Positions 39,891 through 51,550 of a DNA stretch of 64,000 nt are shown here, one piece after another. The notes below the pieces were generated by a model that was not told the origin of the DNA, did not search any database, and worked only from the letters and a program-made list of their open reading frames with translations. The position numbers and the translations under genes were made by a program. Every line of letters starts with the position of its first letter. Position 1 is the stretch's first letter. Source of the DNA: Podospora pseudoanserina (taxonomy: Eukaryota > Ascomycota > Sordariomycetes > Sordariales > Podosporaceae); assembly GCF_035222485.1 (NCBI RefSeq), contig NC_085924.1, forward strand, positions 2,852,001 through 2,916,000, given 5' to 3'.

Positions 39891-41673
39891 TCAATGGCCC
39901 GCAATGCACCGCCCGGTATTTCGCGATGTTGCTCCGTGATTGGGCACCATCCGCTTATTGGAGGTGAGGGGCATTTTGACAGCCAGCGCCCAGCAAATGG
40001 CGGGGTACTCTGCACCAAGGCCCAAAGCTTTTTTTTTCTTTTGGTTCTCCGTCTCGCTGTGTCCCTCTCTTTTTCTTTCCCCTTCTCTTCTGCGCTCTAT
40101 TGTTTTCCAAGGTTCTCTCTCTCTTCTTCATGACCCCATATGATTCATGGCTCCACTTTCCCCAACAGCTGAAAGTGAGGCCGCATGTCATGTAATAGAA
40201 TGCCATGATGGGGACGGTGACAAGGAGGGGCTGAAGGAAGAAAAGCATTGACCACTCACCGACTGGTCCTGACGTAATGGTTAGTGGCACCACTAAGGGC
40301 AAAGATAAAAAAAGAGTGGTTTGCTTTTTCCTTGCCAGTTCTCGGGGCGGCGGTTGTTCTCCGAGCGCGGCACGTGTTTTCGCTGGATACCCAAGTGCTC
40401 CCGTCGTCGTTGCTTTCCAAGATCGGATTGCTGGGGATGGAGATGGAGGGGGGAGGAGGCAGGTGACGAAAGAACAACGCACCGGGGGAGGGGAGGGAAC
40501 GGTTGGAGGTGCGGACAAGCGCCTTTTTACTCGCTCTGGACCGACCAAGACTAAAAGAGGGAAACGTGCTCTTGGGAGTTGCTTGGTGCCTTGGGTCGGG
40601 TGCTTGGGTGTGTGGATTCCACCACAGCTTCCAGGTTCCAGGGGGGGGCTTCTAACGTTGTTTTTTTGAGGCGACACGCCGCCTGAGAGTTTGGTTCAGT
40701 ACAGTGTCATGTCACGATAAGCTTGATTGCAGGTGCAGCAGCCACAATCGCGATGCCGAGCGATATGTTCCAGGCCTGACCAGGACGACAACACCCCTGC
40801 CGGCCAGGGCCACGGGATGACGGGCCTCAAAAGGGTTGGCTAGATCTTGCACCTATCTATTTTTCTTTTTGGCCACCTCTCTGCTGACAACGACGCGCGA
40901 CATCCGCGACACCATATCAGCCTGAATAGCTGACCTTCTCTGTCTCTCTCTGTGTGTGTGGTGTGCCATCGACAAAAAAAAACGCAACACATTTCTGACA
41001 AGCGCCGCAACACACTCTCTTGAGTGAGCCATTTTCAACGTCGCTTCGCTTTTCTCACAGAGAGTCGTTTCTCTCCCGGCCTGCCGCAGTTGTGCCGCCG
41101 AATTGGCCGCATTTCCCCGACGATGCTGTCCTTGATCTCCTGCCGTTATTCCATCGCCGCCATCTCCTTCACATGGCGAGATCTGGTTCCGTGACTGGTT
41201 CTCTCCTCCCTCTCCCTCTCCCATTCCCGCCCCTCCAACACACCATCACACAGCATACATCGAGAGAAAATACCACGTTTTCCCCCTCATCGGTACGACC
41301 GTTATCGAGATGCATACACCACCAATAAGCTCAATCTTTGGGCTGCGCTGGAGTGGATTGGTACCCGACGAGGCACTCCCCCCCCTCTCACCAGCCACTT
41401 ACGTCTTATCCAACATGACGTGCGTCTGTTTCAGACGATTTGGCCGAAATTGGTGATGGTACTGCAACGCTGGGTCGGCTCTCCCTCGGGGCTCTCTTGC
41501 GCGGCATTTAGGGATTATCTTCCGGGTGAGCTGCTCGTTTTCTCCCTCTCCTCTGTCCATCGTAACACCGTCACACTGTGACTCAAAAAGTTAAACGCCT
41601 CTTTTCAAGTCCATTCATTCCCTTGCCCTACCTGCCTACCTATGTACAGCAACCATGGGACTCTTGGCAACCT

Positions 41674-42497
41674 CTACTCCTTCTTCTTCTCTTTCTCCTT
41701 ATCCTTCTTCGGGTTAGTCCCCTCCATCACCTCCCCAGTCTCCTCATCACATAGGTCGCTCTCGTCCGCCAGCCTGCTAAACTTTGGCAACCCATCCTTG
41801 ATATCCACCACCCTCTGCGGATAAAACATGTGACACTGCGCCGCAAACGCCTCCCTCCCCTTCTTGGTGTTGATCCCCTCAATCAACGTAGGGAACAACA
41901 AAATCATATTCCTCCCCTCGTCCATGATCGGCGTCCGGCAGTAGGCACACTGCACTTTGCACGGGAGATGGTGAGTAGTCGACTTGGCGGTAGGGTCGTA
42001 CCACCCCAGATCGTGATGCCCATTGGTAAAGTTGATATCTTCCTTGTGGAAAATCGCTGCCCATTGAAAGGGTGCCTATTTCCTCTCTCTCATTAGTCAC
42101 TATATCCACGACGACAGCTTGTTCTTTGGTGGGGACATACCCCGTGCATCCTCTGACAGGTAGTGCAATGGCAGTACTTGCTCGCCAGCGGCTTCTCCCT
42201 CGACAGCTCATACTGCACCGCACCGCAGTGGCACTTGCCCTTCCACTTGACGTCAAAGTTCTCGCCCTTGTCGTGGATCTTGTACGGGGCGCGGAACTTC
42301 CACTGGTCCTCCTCGCGGTCGGTCCGGGAGCTGGCCTGGTACTGGTGAGGCTCGTCGCCGCGGCTGCGCTTGTTGTTTTCGTTTTTGTGGTCGGCCATTT
42401 TGAAAAATCGAGGGGAAGCTGAGAGAGGGCGTGTGAATGCAGGAGTGATGATCCGCTTCGAGACGGCTGAGAAGTGGTGAGGACGGAGTACCATCAA
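41674..42497 (-). CDS. GFA-domain (CENP-V/GFA-like) protein, possibly mitochondrial
   Basis: Two exons, 42497-42141 and 42075-41674, about 252 aa. The intron is canonical (GTATGT donor, TAG acceptor) and joins 'CHCTTCQRMHG' to 'APFQWAAIFHKED'. The zinc ligands of the GFA fold are visible: 'GKCHCGAVQYEL', 'YCHCTTCQ' and 'VQCAYCRTPIM'. The domain is related to S-(hydroxymethyl)glutathione synthase and CENP-V, but most fungal members have unknown substrates. The N-terminus 'MMVLRPHHFSAVSKRIITPA' looks like a mitochondrial presequence; a second Met at residue 34 ('MADHKNENNKRS') would give a cytosolic form. The C-terminus is a Lys/Glu-rich tail. Confidence 0.87.
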
Positions 42498-42850
42498 GGT
42501 TGTAGAGATTCCGTTGGTCTTGTTCAGGTGTGAGAAGTGGTAGTATCGTCAGTAGGGCTTTAAATTTGCGGTCGAAAACACTGTTTTGGCCCCGGGAAAA
42601 GTAGAGGATCTCAACTACAAATACCACCGTGATGTTTACTCTCAGCGGCCTTTCAGCGTGTCATTGATTCACATTGAACCCGTCACTGACGTCATGACAT
42701 GCCCCGCCGTTTTCAGCCTCCCCTGGGAAAGATTTGCACACGGCGCAAGCTTATTTTCATTGTCCTTTCCTATCTATCATACACACAAAAACACCACAAC
42801 CCTAATAACCGGTCGTGATGCCATCAGCCCCCTAGCCCAAATGCTCAAAC
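42498..42850. other. Intergenic upstream of GFA gene
   Basis: 353 bp between the GFA gene start and the O-methyltransferase stop. No gene supported. Confidence 0.45.
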
Positions 42851-44180
42851 TCAAGCCTTGGCGCATTCAACCACACAATGCGGATCACCCGCCCGGACAT
42901 GATACTTCACCACCTTCATCCCAGCCTTCTCAACCAAATCCCTATACATCCTCTCATTCCTCAGCTTGCCCCCCAGATTGAACATCATCAAATCGACGTG
43001 CGTATTCTGCGGTGGCTGACCGATCCCCTCGAATAGCTTGAACTCAACAATCAAAACCCTCACGTCCTTGTCGACGTCAGGCAGCGCACCAGCCACCTGC
43101 TTGAGAATGTTGACTGCCAGGTCATCAGAGTAATCAAGCAGGATCCTTCTCAAGACATACACCCATGCGCCTCTCACAGGCTGCCTCTCATGGAAATCAT
43201 GGCTCATGAACCTCACCCCTTTCAGCCCTGGATCACCCATCTTCTCCACCCCCTCAATCACATCAGGTCGGTCCTGAAGCACACACTCTTGTGGCTTCAA
43301 TCCCTGCACATTTTCCAGCAGTTCCTTCACCAAATGCCCCATTCCCCCTCCCACATCCACAATCTTGACTGTGTTTTCATCCGTTGGTGTCTTGGAACCC
43401 ACCCAAGAAACGTCATACAACGCCCCCCCCCCGGTAATGGGTATATCCCCCCCAAAGATATTCTTGGCCTGCATCGATCGCTTGAACGAAGCGCTGTACT
43501 CGGGATACAAAGCCTTGACTTCCCACGGAGGAAGCTCAGCATGGCCCCAAGCAAACGAAAACGGCGTGTGAGTCTGTCCAAGCGGCTCGCGGCGGCCATA
43601 CTTGGAGAAATAATCCGGCCATTGGAAGAAGGGCTTGAATCCGTTGCCTACAGCAATCACAGCGAGGTCCGAAACGGGGTTGGTGGAGATGTAGAGAGGT
43701 GACAGCCTAGAATGGGAGACCGAGTTCGGAACTGGGCCAGGGGAGAGTTTGCCTGTCGCGATGAGGTGGGTGATGAGCCGTGCTGGAGAACTTGGTTAAC
43801 TCGGTAGGTCACAGCAAGGGGGAACAGTACAAACTGATCAACGACTCATCGGCGTCTAGCTGGCGGGCCAGGTCGGCATAGGTGATGTAACCTGGTGCGG
43901 TGAGGGGGATCAAGTCAAAGGCCTTCCACGAGGTAAGCAACGACCAGACGGCAATACCGGAGGTGGTGAGCCATTCGTCTTTTACGGCGTCAAGAGGGTG
44001 CGATGTTTCAACGGCAAGTGTGCGGGCGGTCTGGGCGAGTTTGCGACGGAGGGGGACATTATCGCTGCCTTGGTCGATGGTGACGGCCAGACGTTTGGCG
44101 TCTTCTAGGAGGGCTTCAGCTGCGGCGACGATGTCGTAGGGCTTGGTGGTCACCGACGGTAACACTGTTAAAGTCGTCAT
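42851..44180 (-). CDS. O-methyltransferase family 2, catalytic His replaced
   Basis: Two exons, 44180-43835 and 43782-42851, about 425 aa starting at 'MTTLTVLPSVTTKPYDIV'. An in-frame ATG at 44243 would add a poly-Pro tail encoded by a GGT repeat and is less likely. The N-terminal dimerisation winged helix ('GYITYADLARQLDADESLI') is followed by the SAM-binding motif 'VKIVDVGGGMGHLVKELL', 'LQDRPDVIEG', 'FMSHDFHERQPV', and the C-terminal 'VLIVEFKLFEG'. In characterised members the general base is His in an 'LHDW/LHDY' motif; here the equivalent is 'RRILLDYSDD', with Leu. The SAM site looks intact. Relatives act on polyketide and alkaloid hydroxyls. No backbone synthase is in the window. Confidence 0.9.
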
Positions 44181-44193
44181 TGTTGTGATCCTA

Positions 44194-44214
44194 GGTGGTG
44201 GTGGTGGTGGTGGT
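44194..44214 (+). repeat. GGT microsatellite just upstream of the O-methyltransferase ATG
   Basis: Seven GGT units about 14 bp ahead of the chosen start codon of the minus-strand gene. They would encode prolines if the upstream ATG at 44243 were used. Confidence 0.8.
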
Positions 44215-44669
44215 TGGATTGGTAAAGCAGGTGATTTCAGCATGTTGATTGCATTGTGTGCTCTGCCCTACGATGGGTACCACAGACATCCAAGACACGG
44301 GCACGGGATTGGAAATTTTATATGTTTTGCCCAGGGAAGAGCTTTCCAGGTTCCCGTCTGTTTTGTAGCTATCCATCCGTACCTGCCCTCGGCGGATAAA
44401 ACGTGGGGAACTGCCGCTCCCAAGGGACAAACAAACGGGAAGGTGCCAATCTGGGGTCTCCGCCAGTCTGTCAGAATGTCCGGAAGGTGCCAAGGCCTTG
44501 GATGTGGTCACTTGGTGTGTGGGGGAATGGTTGCGCGTGGCCATCTTGTGCGATCTCGGGCCCGGATACACGAGCCTGACCCGGGGACGCAGGTATTCGG
44601 CTGAAACCAAGGGCTGAGAGCTCGGGGCCGAGATTTTGGAATGACGGATCGGATGATACCTTAACATTG
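44215..44669. other. Intergenic upstream of O-methyltransferase
   Basis: 455 bp to the SET gene stop. Nothing beyond a presumed promoter is seen. Confidence 0.4.
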
Positions 44670-46047
44670 TCAGTCCTGGTGACCAACACCCAACCGGAAC
44701 CGCCAGCTCCAATGTCCCTCGGCGTCCTCGATCAAGGCCTTCATTTCACTGACAAACGGTCGGGTCTCGTCCTTCAACAGGAGACCTCTTTCCAAACACA
44801 GCCTCGCGAACTTGATCGCTTCCCACTTATTTCCGATACCATTGAACTCGATTGCGGTGCGGTAATATGCCTCGTGCAGCCTAGCCTCTAGGCCCTCAAG
44901 TTCATAGAGAATGGTCAAGAGTTCTGCCATCCCGGGGCCGTCTTCAACACCGTGATCGTACTGGTCCAGCTCGTTTCTGATGTTTACAAGCTGGGCTGTG
45001 CGATCATCTGATTCTTTCTGGCGACGAGATGCTTGGGTGCATCGAGGGCAGGAGCAAGTGAAGTTCCAGTGTGAGAGGGATGCCTGTCGAGTCTGAGAGG
45101 GCTGCGTCAAGCTAGAAATATTCTTTGTTAGTGTAATCAGAATGTCTAGAGGGAATATGGGTATTACTTACTCGACGTATCCTATCGTCAGCTCTTCTCC
45201 TGGGTGGATATCCCGCACTGTGATAAGACTCTTTCGCATGGTCAGCGGATCAAAATGGTAAGCAGCATTGGGGCTGCAGGCGTGGTTGACTCTAGACACT
45301 GAGATTCGGTTTCAAGATCTGTCAGCATCACCCTGATTACCCAGCTGGGAAAGTCTCACCATCCAAAAAGACAGCATGAAATTCTATGTCCTCAATCTTG
45401 GTATGGAACGCATTCTTCCCAACAATCGCCAGAGCGCTCTCCTTCGAATTTCGGAGTAATCCCTCAGCCCCTGATAAGGCGAAGAAATCCTCGCGCGAGG
45501 GATATGGCAACATGCTAGCCGCTTCGTGAATCAAATCAGCCAGCATTTCTGTTCTCAACTTGGTGAAAGCCCCGTGCTCAATCATCAACCCTGGCGCATC
45601 GACCATCACTCTGGTGTTTTTCCTGATGGTTCTGTTGGCTGCGACCACGCCTAGACCCTTGCCTTCGATGGGCTTGACCTCTAACAGGTCTGGTGTGTTG
45701 GCAGTGTTGGGAGTGCTCCACCATTTGTCGTGATGAGGTAGGGTCGAAACCGAGCAGATGACGGACGAGGTAGTCACAAGTGATATCCCCTTTCCATCGT
45801 TGAAGTTTGGAAGCATATAGACGCAATATTCCTTGTCGCCAGTGCGATGGCAGAGAGAGCCGACGGCCCAGGGCAGCCTGATTGTGCTGGCCTTAGCGGT
45901 GCATCCTGGCGCTGGTATAATATGTGGATGCTTGGGGCATGTGGAGATGTAGTTGATGACTTCATTTGGGGGGCAGGTTTGGGGTGGCGGACCGAGGGGG
46001 GACTGTCCAAAGAGTGTTAGAGGGACTAATACTTGAGTAAGTAGCAT
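44670..46047 (-). CDS. SET-domain protein with signal-like N-terminus
   Basis: Three exons: 46047-45360, 45298-45172 and 45111-44670, about 418 aa. The first 20 residues ('MLLTQVLVPLTLFGQSPLG') are hydrophobic and look like a signal peptide, followed by a Cys-containing region ('CPPNEVINYISTCPKH', 'LCHRTGDKEYCVYM'). The SET domain begins at 'LLEVKPIEGKGLGVVAANRT' and includes 'VSRVNHACSPNAAYHFD' and 'IHPGEELTIGYVDL', with the post-SET Cys cluster 'FTCSCPRCTQASRRQ'. All three are expected of a SMYD-like lysine methyltransferase. A helical C-terminus follows. Both introns keep frame (donors GTGAGA and GTAAGT). A secretory signal on a SET protein is odd for a chromatin enzyme. It is likely an active SAM-dependent methyltransferase of unknown target. 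Confidence 0.88.
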
Positions 46048-48656
46048 GGTGATGGATGATGATTATTCTTCTCGGTTGGGAAAGAAAGAGATCTGTGGGA
46101 TTCAGAGCTTCGAGGAGTGAAGATTCCAGGAGGTCTGAGTACTGGAGATCATGTTTCATGATGAGGGTTGACCACATGGGGTGTTGTCCTTGGCAAGGGC
46201 TTTCGATACATTCAAACTTTCCTTAACACTGAATGTACATGACATGACCTGTTAGGTTGATTGAGTGTCCTGGCCAACTGACACCGGTTGAGCAAAAGAA
46301 TTCGGAGACTGAGTACTGCGCGAGGCTCCTGAACCGCGCCATTCTCAAAAGGATGGTGTGTAGCCACCATTCTCCGACAAGGGCTCTCATCGAAAAAGTC
46401 CGGGCCGATAATGTACCCTCCGTCGCCGGCTAATACCACTGGAAGTATTGTGGTGCGCGACCCAGCTTTGACCTTTATCGCCTGGCAAGATTGGTGTGAA
46501 ACGAAAAATTGCGTACTTGGTGGCAAAAGCAAGAGCTAGGCAGGTTTCTTCTCGACCAGGGCAGCAGGAGACAAAGATATAGAACTGTGGCTCTGTTCAT
46601 GTATCATTCATGTCCACTTCACCACCTCTCGGACAGTTCTGGACCCGGTCGATAAACGTTATCTCAAGTAGCAAGATCGACAGTGATTAGCCTGATTGAA
46701 ATCTGGGTTTGGTGTAACCATTCAATGCTCAACCGTTGAGAGAGCATGCATGCATGTGAAGCGGCACTTGGTGCATCATGTTCCATTGTCGATCGGGCAC
46801 CGAAATGAAGTCGAGGTCAAGATGCCTGGGAAACTCGATATGAAGTTCCCATTTGACAGGCATGCAGTGCCACTCGGTCCGCATTAGAATGACTGATATA
46901 GCATTTGTGATCCTTGTCATTGAATCCTTGGGTCCTCCACACTCAGCATCAAAGACTCGGTCAAGCTGCTTGTTGACTGCCAGGCCAGTTCGACGTAATG
47001 GGATGGTGGCAGTCGGCTCCGGGATTTGAGACTGGATTTATGGCGGATAGACGCGTTCATTTACCCAGAAGTCACGGTGTGTGTTGCCATTTTGGCAATG
47101 GAGCTGATGAATATCTGGTTGCCTGCAAGTGTGCACACCAGAGAGGCCATCCCATTGCACCTGTTTGCTTGAAGAGCCTTTGCCTTCGTGTATAAGAGCC
47201 CGGGACTCTTTGGGTCGGCGGCGGTATGCCTTTGTTGGTAGAACAAATGCTCCTGATCACCACACCATCCTAACTGCAAAGTGTTCTGAAGCTACTGGAT
47301 ACGGTACTCGACAGATGGCAGCCTTGCTCATGCTCAATTGTCAGGACAATACCAAGCCGGACTCCTCGGCCCAGTGAGCAAGCCTGCCTTGAATCTCTCC
47401 AAGTATTCCAATGATCGACTTTGCTCACGTATCCATCAGCCATACTGACACCACATCGTCTCCCCGACCGAGCGCTGGGTCTCTGACAATCAGCCCTTCT
47501 TCAACTAGTGAGAGCCAGCGACCAAACCGCACAGACAACGATTGCTCCATTAAAGCCATCGATCGATACTTTTCCTCGAACCTACCGTGGTCCCATCTGA
47601 AGCTGAGCAGTAATGGTGCGTCTTCACCTGGGCGGGGAGAGAGAAAATAGATACCTTAACAATGACTGGTTACGCCAAGACGGGGGTTGGCCAAGATACA
47701 GAGGGAAAAGAGGAGCGGAAGTCAGATTTTATGGTCACTAGGCATTGGATCAGGTGGTAACGAGGGCTGAAGCAATAATTATATGATGATACACAGTAAA
47801 TTATGAAAGGATCGGAGTAATATGCACCGTCTTCCTTTAGTGATGCTTAGTGATGACTAGAGTCTGGATCATGTAACCTGCTATCGAGAGAGTCAGGTAC
47901 CTACTTCGTGATAGTGTAATTCAGCAACTCGGGAGTGAGGCCGAACTCGTGAATGGGCCTGTTGACGGACCAAAACCAAAGGGTATCAAGACCCAGGACG
48001 TCTATTCGCTATCTCTGACTGTGCATGATGAACCCTTTATTCTCAGAATTGCGACCGAGTAGCAGCTTGTCGATTCTAGGGTCACAACTAAATCACATAC
48101 ACAACGAAAGGCATAAGGAGGACAATCCATGCCTCCTCTGCTGTATTATAAACGAGATTAAGCCTAGTACTACCGGGAGCTAAGGAGCCCGCATGCTGAG
48201 GTCTGTTATGTATCTGGAGAAAAGAAGACAGTGACCTGTTCGGGGAATGGTTTCTACCTTAGTTTTACCGGCTACCCAAATCCCCATGGCAGTTACTCAC
48301 ATTGGCTACTGGAATCCTCTTGGTCAGCATCTTCCTGGTAGACCTCTTCCAGGTCGGCCTCTCGAGGTCGTTCCCCGTACTGGCCGCGGGGTTCCTCTTC
48401 CAATCAAGTTATAGCCGGGAAAAACATCGCCTGGCCAAGGAAGCGGGCTTTGAAGCGGCGGAACAGTCGAAGCAGACAAAAAATTGGGAGGTAACTGCGA
48501 AAACAAGGGGTTGATAAGATCGAATGGTGTTATGGAGGCAGACATGGCTGTCTGGGAGGACACTTGTGGAATCTGAGGGACATTCACGATCAGAGTAGGC
48601 ACCACCTCTGGCAAAGTAGTAACGTTTGTCTGACTCTTGGCATCTTCTTTGTAATT
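46048..48656. other. Gene-poor 2.6 kb stretch
   Basis: Both strands hold only short frames (up to about 106 codons) without recognisable domains. GGTACCTAC occurs at 47896. A minus frame at 48614-48324 (96 codons, C-terminus rich in Arg/Gly/Pro) lies just past the BTB gene's stop and could be its 3' UTR. Composition is more even and less G/C-run-rich than around it. I cannot name a transposon here. It may hold a lineage-specific or non-coding gene that I cannot see. Confidence 0.4.
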
Positions 48657-49555
48657 CTAACCCAAAGCACGAGTGTCCTTCGCAAGCCAGTCCTGCATGC
48701 CGCTGGGAAAGTCCTTCTTGACAGCGCAGTTTGAGCAGCAGGCAGTGAGCTTGAGCGGCTCCGGGGCAATATGCGTGTAGTAGCCCTTCTCTGCTCGGCT
48801 GGGCTTGTTCTTGCAAAAAGAGCAGTACGGGTCTAGCGGGTGGGCGATGAAGTCTCCCGTTGCTCTCATGGCTCGAAACAAGTCCAAAGACAACAGCGGA
48901 GCTTCCTCATCGAGAAACTTGGTGAACCGAGGCTCCTTCATGAAATAGTACCGTGCCGTGTGAATGAACGACACGAACGCCTTGCGAATAGAGGTCACGG
49001 CCGTGTCGCTGATGGGAATGTCTTCGTAGACCAGGCGGATGGCCTCGCAGAGCTCAGGGAGCCACTCCTTGCAAGACTCTTGTTGCAGCTGGATGGCGGG
49101 GAGTTTGGTATCGAACTCAGCGGTCAGAGTGTCGAGAGCAATCTTGGCCAGTGGGCCCAGGGCAAAGAAGTCGGCGACACTGTGAACCTCGAAGCATGTG
49201 ACAAAGTTGGTCATGGTCATTTTCTCAGGGCCCCGAAGGGTGGCAATGTCGCAGACGCCGGTGTAGATGTACCGGATGACCCATTCAACAGCCTCGGGCT
49301 CAAAGTCCTGAATGGTGATAACACCGCTGGTTGCCTCCTCAAATTTCCCGGTCAGGGCCTTCTCGAACCAGACACTGCGGGTGCTACTTGCGGGTTAGCT
49401 GGATGAAGTGGTCGATGTATCGGTTGCGAGACGAACCACAGAATGGCCTTGTGAAGCTTCCACTCTTTGTCTCCACACTTGACAACGACATCAGAGAATA
49501 GCCCGGTCTCCAGCAGCTTCTCGTCAGAGGAGAGGAATCTATCGTTTTTATCCAT
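48657..49555 (-). CDS. BTB/POZ-domain protein
   Basis: Two exons, 49555-49437 and 49383-48657, about 281 aa. Exon 1 carries 'MDKNDRFLSSDEKLLETGLF' and the BTB core 'SDVVVKCGDKEWKLHKAIL'. The intron (GTTCGT donor, CTAAC branch, TAG acceptor) leads into 'CTRSVWFEKALTGKFEEA' and 'FEPEAVEWVIRYIYTG', completing the BTB fold. The C-terminal half is the usual fungal helical extension plus a four-Cys segment ('DPYCSFCKNKPS' and 'LTACCSNCAVKKDF') that could bind zinc. BTB proteins dimerise, and some serve as Cullin-3 adaptors; no partner can be named. An in-frame ATG at 49600 would add 15 residues. Confidence 0.9.
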
Positions 49556-50932
49556 CTTTGTGAGTCGCGACGGGGTCGGTTGGGTTAGGGTTGTTGTCAA
49601 GTCGAAATGAGGCTAGTGGTCAACGGCTTCCCGAGGCACGAAAGGCAAAAATGCGACTTTACACGCCTAAGTTGAAGGGGTTTCCATGAAAAAGTGAGAA
49701 TGGAAATTCTGAGCAAGACAGAGCGGGAGTTTGCCTGCTGTTTACTTTGCATTGAACTCTTGGACTTCGTAACAATCGAGAGAAGCGGGGCAGGAGTGCA
49801 TGCTGGCAACGATAAGAATGATAAGGGTTAGGGTATTGATCAGCATCTAGCAAACAAAAAGCAAGTTAAGTCACTTCACTGTTTGAGCATGAGGTTAATC
49901 ATCTGCTATTCACGATCATGGTACTATTGGCCATTTCATCTGTCTTTTCCCGCGCCTTTCGAAGTCTATTCTGGGATACTTGACGAGACAGTGAAGTATG
50001 GATCCAGCGAGACCCCTCGGTCCAAAGCATGGCAGGTAGATCCGGTCGTGCCGGAGAGGGCCTATGATGATTGATAATGTGGTAAGCAGACATCTTCCAG
50101 TGCTTCCAAGGGTAAGATGCAATCGCTGACCTCGCAAGGCACGATTTGAAAGTGATCAAGATATTACTCAGCAGATGTCATAGCCAGCAAGTTACATTCG
50201 TGTTCGGAACATTATCAAGTCCCTGCATCGTGAACCTCCGTGCCGCTGGTTCCTGACAGAATGCCCGAGATCGAGGAGACATCATGCGACAATCGATCGA
50301 TTCCACGAGGGGACCAAACAGCAATATATCGCTTGCAACCCCAACCCATTACCGCCCAACACAAAGCATTACAAAACTTTAGCAAGCACCTTCCCATGTG
50401 GCATTGCAATGTCAACAAGTACGGAACCGAGCGGACACTGCCTCTCTTTTGAAGACTCGGGCGCTGACGTACCTGCAAAACCGTCGATCCCAACGACGTA
50501 TAGCAGGGGCGCTGACAATCGGCTGGATCCCTAGTCCGATCGGATCGGCAATGTCCCCAGGAAAAGACGGCAAAGTTGCCGAGAGATCGCATGCAGCAGA
50601 ACCCGGCAACTGGTTCTACAATGGGGGTGATCTGCCGGCTTGGCACTTTATGAAGACCACTTACACTGTAATAATTATGCTGTTGGCTTTGGATACACTC
50701 GTCACCAGCCGTGTGACGTCGACACTAGGTACAATGTCTGTGCTGGTATTGTTGACTTTTCGCAATATCGAAATGCAAGATGCCGAGAACAAGAGCCATT
50801 CACAACTATAAGAGCTGTTGGGTTGCCACAAACTGATGCTGCTTTGTCCTACCTACTCATCACTTCACATTCAACATCTCACTTCACCACCATCATCAAA
50901 CCTTTCTCTCAAACAGATATCAGTCTGCCAAC
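49556..50932. other. Divergent upstream region of BTB and lipocalin genes
   Basis: 1.4 kb with frames on both strands (for example 50215-50646) that lack protein-like patterns. A TCCTACCTACT motif lies at 50848, some 80 bp ahead of the lipocalin ATG. No gene supported. Confidence 0.45.
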
Positions 50933-51550
50933 ATGCGTTTTTCCGCCATCCTCTCCCTCCTCTCGGCCACCGCTGCCGTGGCCAACAACGCTGTTCCCGC
51001 CCTCTGGGACGGTAGCTGCTACTATCCCGCCTCGGATCCTGCCTTCAACGTCACCAGCTACCTCGGCCGCTGGTATCAGGTCGCCGGCACCATCGCTCCC
51101 TACACCCGCAACTGCAAGTGCATCTTTGCCCAGTACGGCTTGAACGACAACGGCAGCATCGCCGTCAACAACAGCTGCCAAGCCGGCACCCGCGCTGTCA
51201 ACATTGTCGGCGCTGCTTCTCCTGCTGAGCCTCAGTATGGTGCCACTGGCGTGTTCCGCGTCCAGTTCCCCAACGAGAGACCTCCTGATTGCCCCGGTCC
51301 CAACTACATCGTCCAGGACTACACCGGCGAGTTCTCGCTCGTGCAAAGCAACAACTTTACCACCCTGTTCATCTTGAGCAGGGAGCAGCATCCGGATGAG
51401 AAGGTTCTTGATGTGAGTAGCCGGTTTTCATCAGAAGATTAATGTCCAGCGCTAACAAAGACGCAGGCCTGGATTGCCCGCGCTGGTCTCCTCGGATCCG
51501 ACCTTTCTCAGGTTGTCAAGACGGACCAGACTGACTGCCTCTATACTTGA
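50933..51550 (+). CDS. Secreted lipocalin-like protein
   Basis: Two exons, 50933-51412 and 51467-51550, about 187 aa. The signal peptide 'MRFSAILSLLSATAAVA' is followed by 'DPAFNVTSYLGRWYQVAGTI', the GxW first motif of lipocalins, then alternating beta strands. It ends with 'LFILSREQHPDEKVLDAWIA', the typical closing strand and helix of the apolipoprotein D / bacterial Blc group. Several N-glycosylation sequons (Asn-X-Ser/Thr) and Cys pairs fit a secreted protein. The intron (GTGAGT donor, CTAAC branch, CAG acceptor) lies in the C-terminal helix. Lipocalins bind small hydrophobic ligands; the ligand here is unknown. Confidence 0.85.

Larger units (their letters stand above)
39397..41673. other. 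Long gene-poor upstream region of TPS2
   Basis: About 2.3 kb between TPS2 and the next minus-strand gene. It is rich in pyrimidine and purine runs, CT repeats (about 39771-39800 and 40100-40130), T runs and G runs. Several AGGGG strings (for example near 39967, 40226 and 40486) fit the yeast stress-response element, which suits a trehalose gene, but such short motifs also occur by chance. Open frames here are repetitive in composition and not supported as genes. A long 5' leader or an unannotated non-coding transcript is possible. Confidence 0.4.

Noticed and set aside
40277-40669. Open frames in the TPS2 upstream region
   Set aside because: Low-complexity Gly/Arg/Phe-rich translations on both strands with no conserved pattern.
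46212-46532. 106-codon minus-strand frame upstream of the SET gene
   Set aside because: No similarity or domain recognised and no start or intron context; left as unassigned sequence.
48324-48614. 96-codon frame past the BTB stop
   Set aside because: No domain and Arg/Gly/Pro-rich end; more likely 3' untranslated sequence. It was not joined to the BTB gene because no intron fits.
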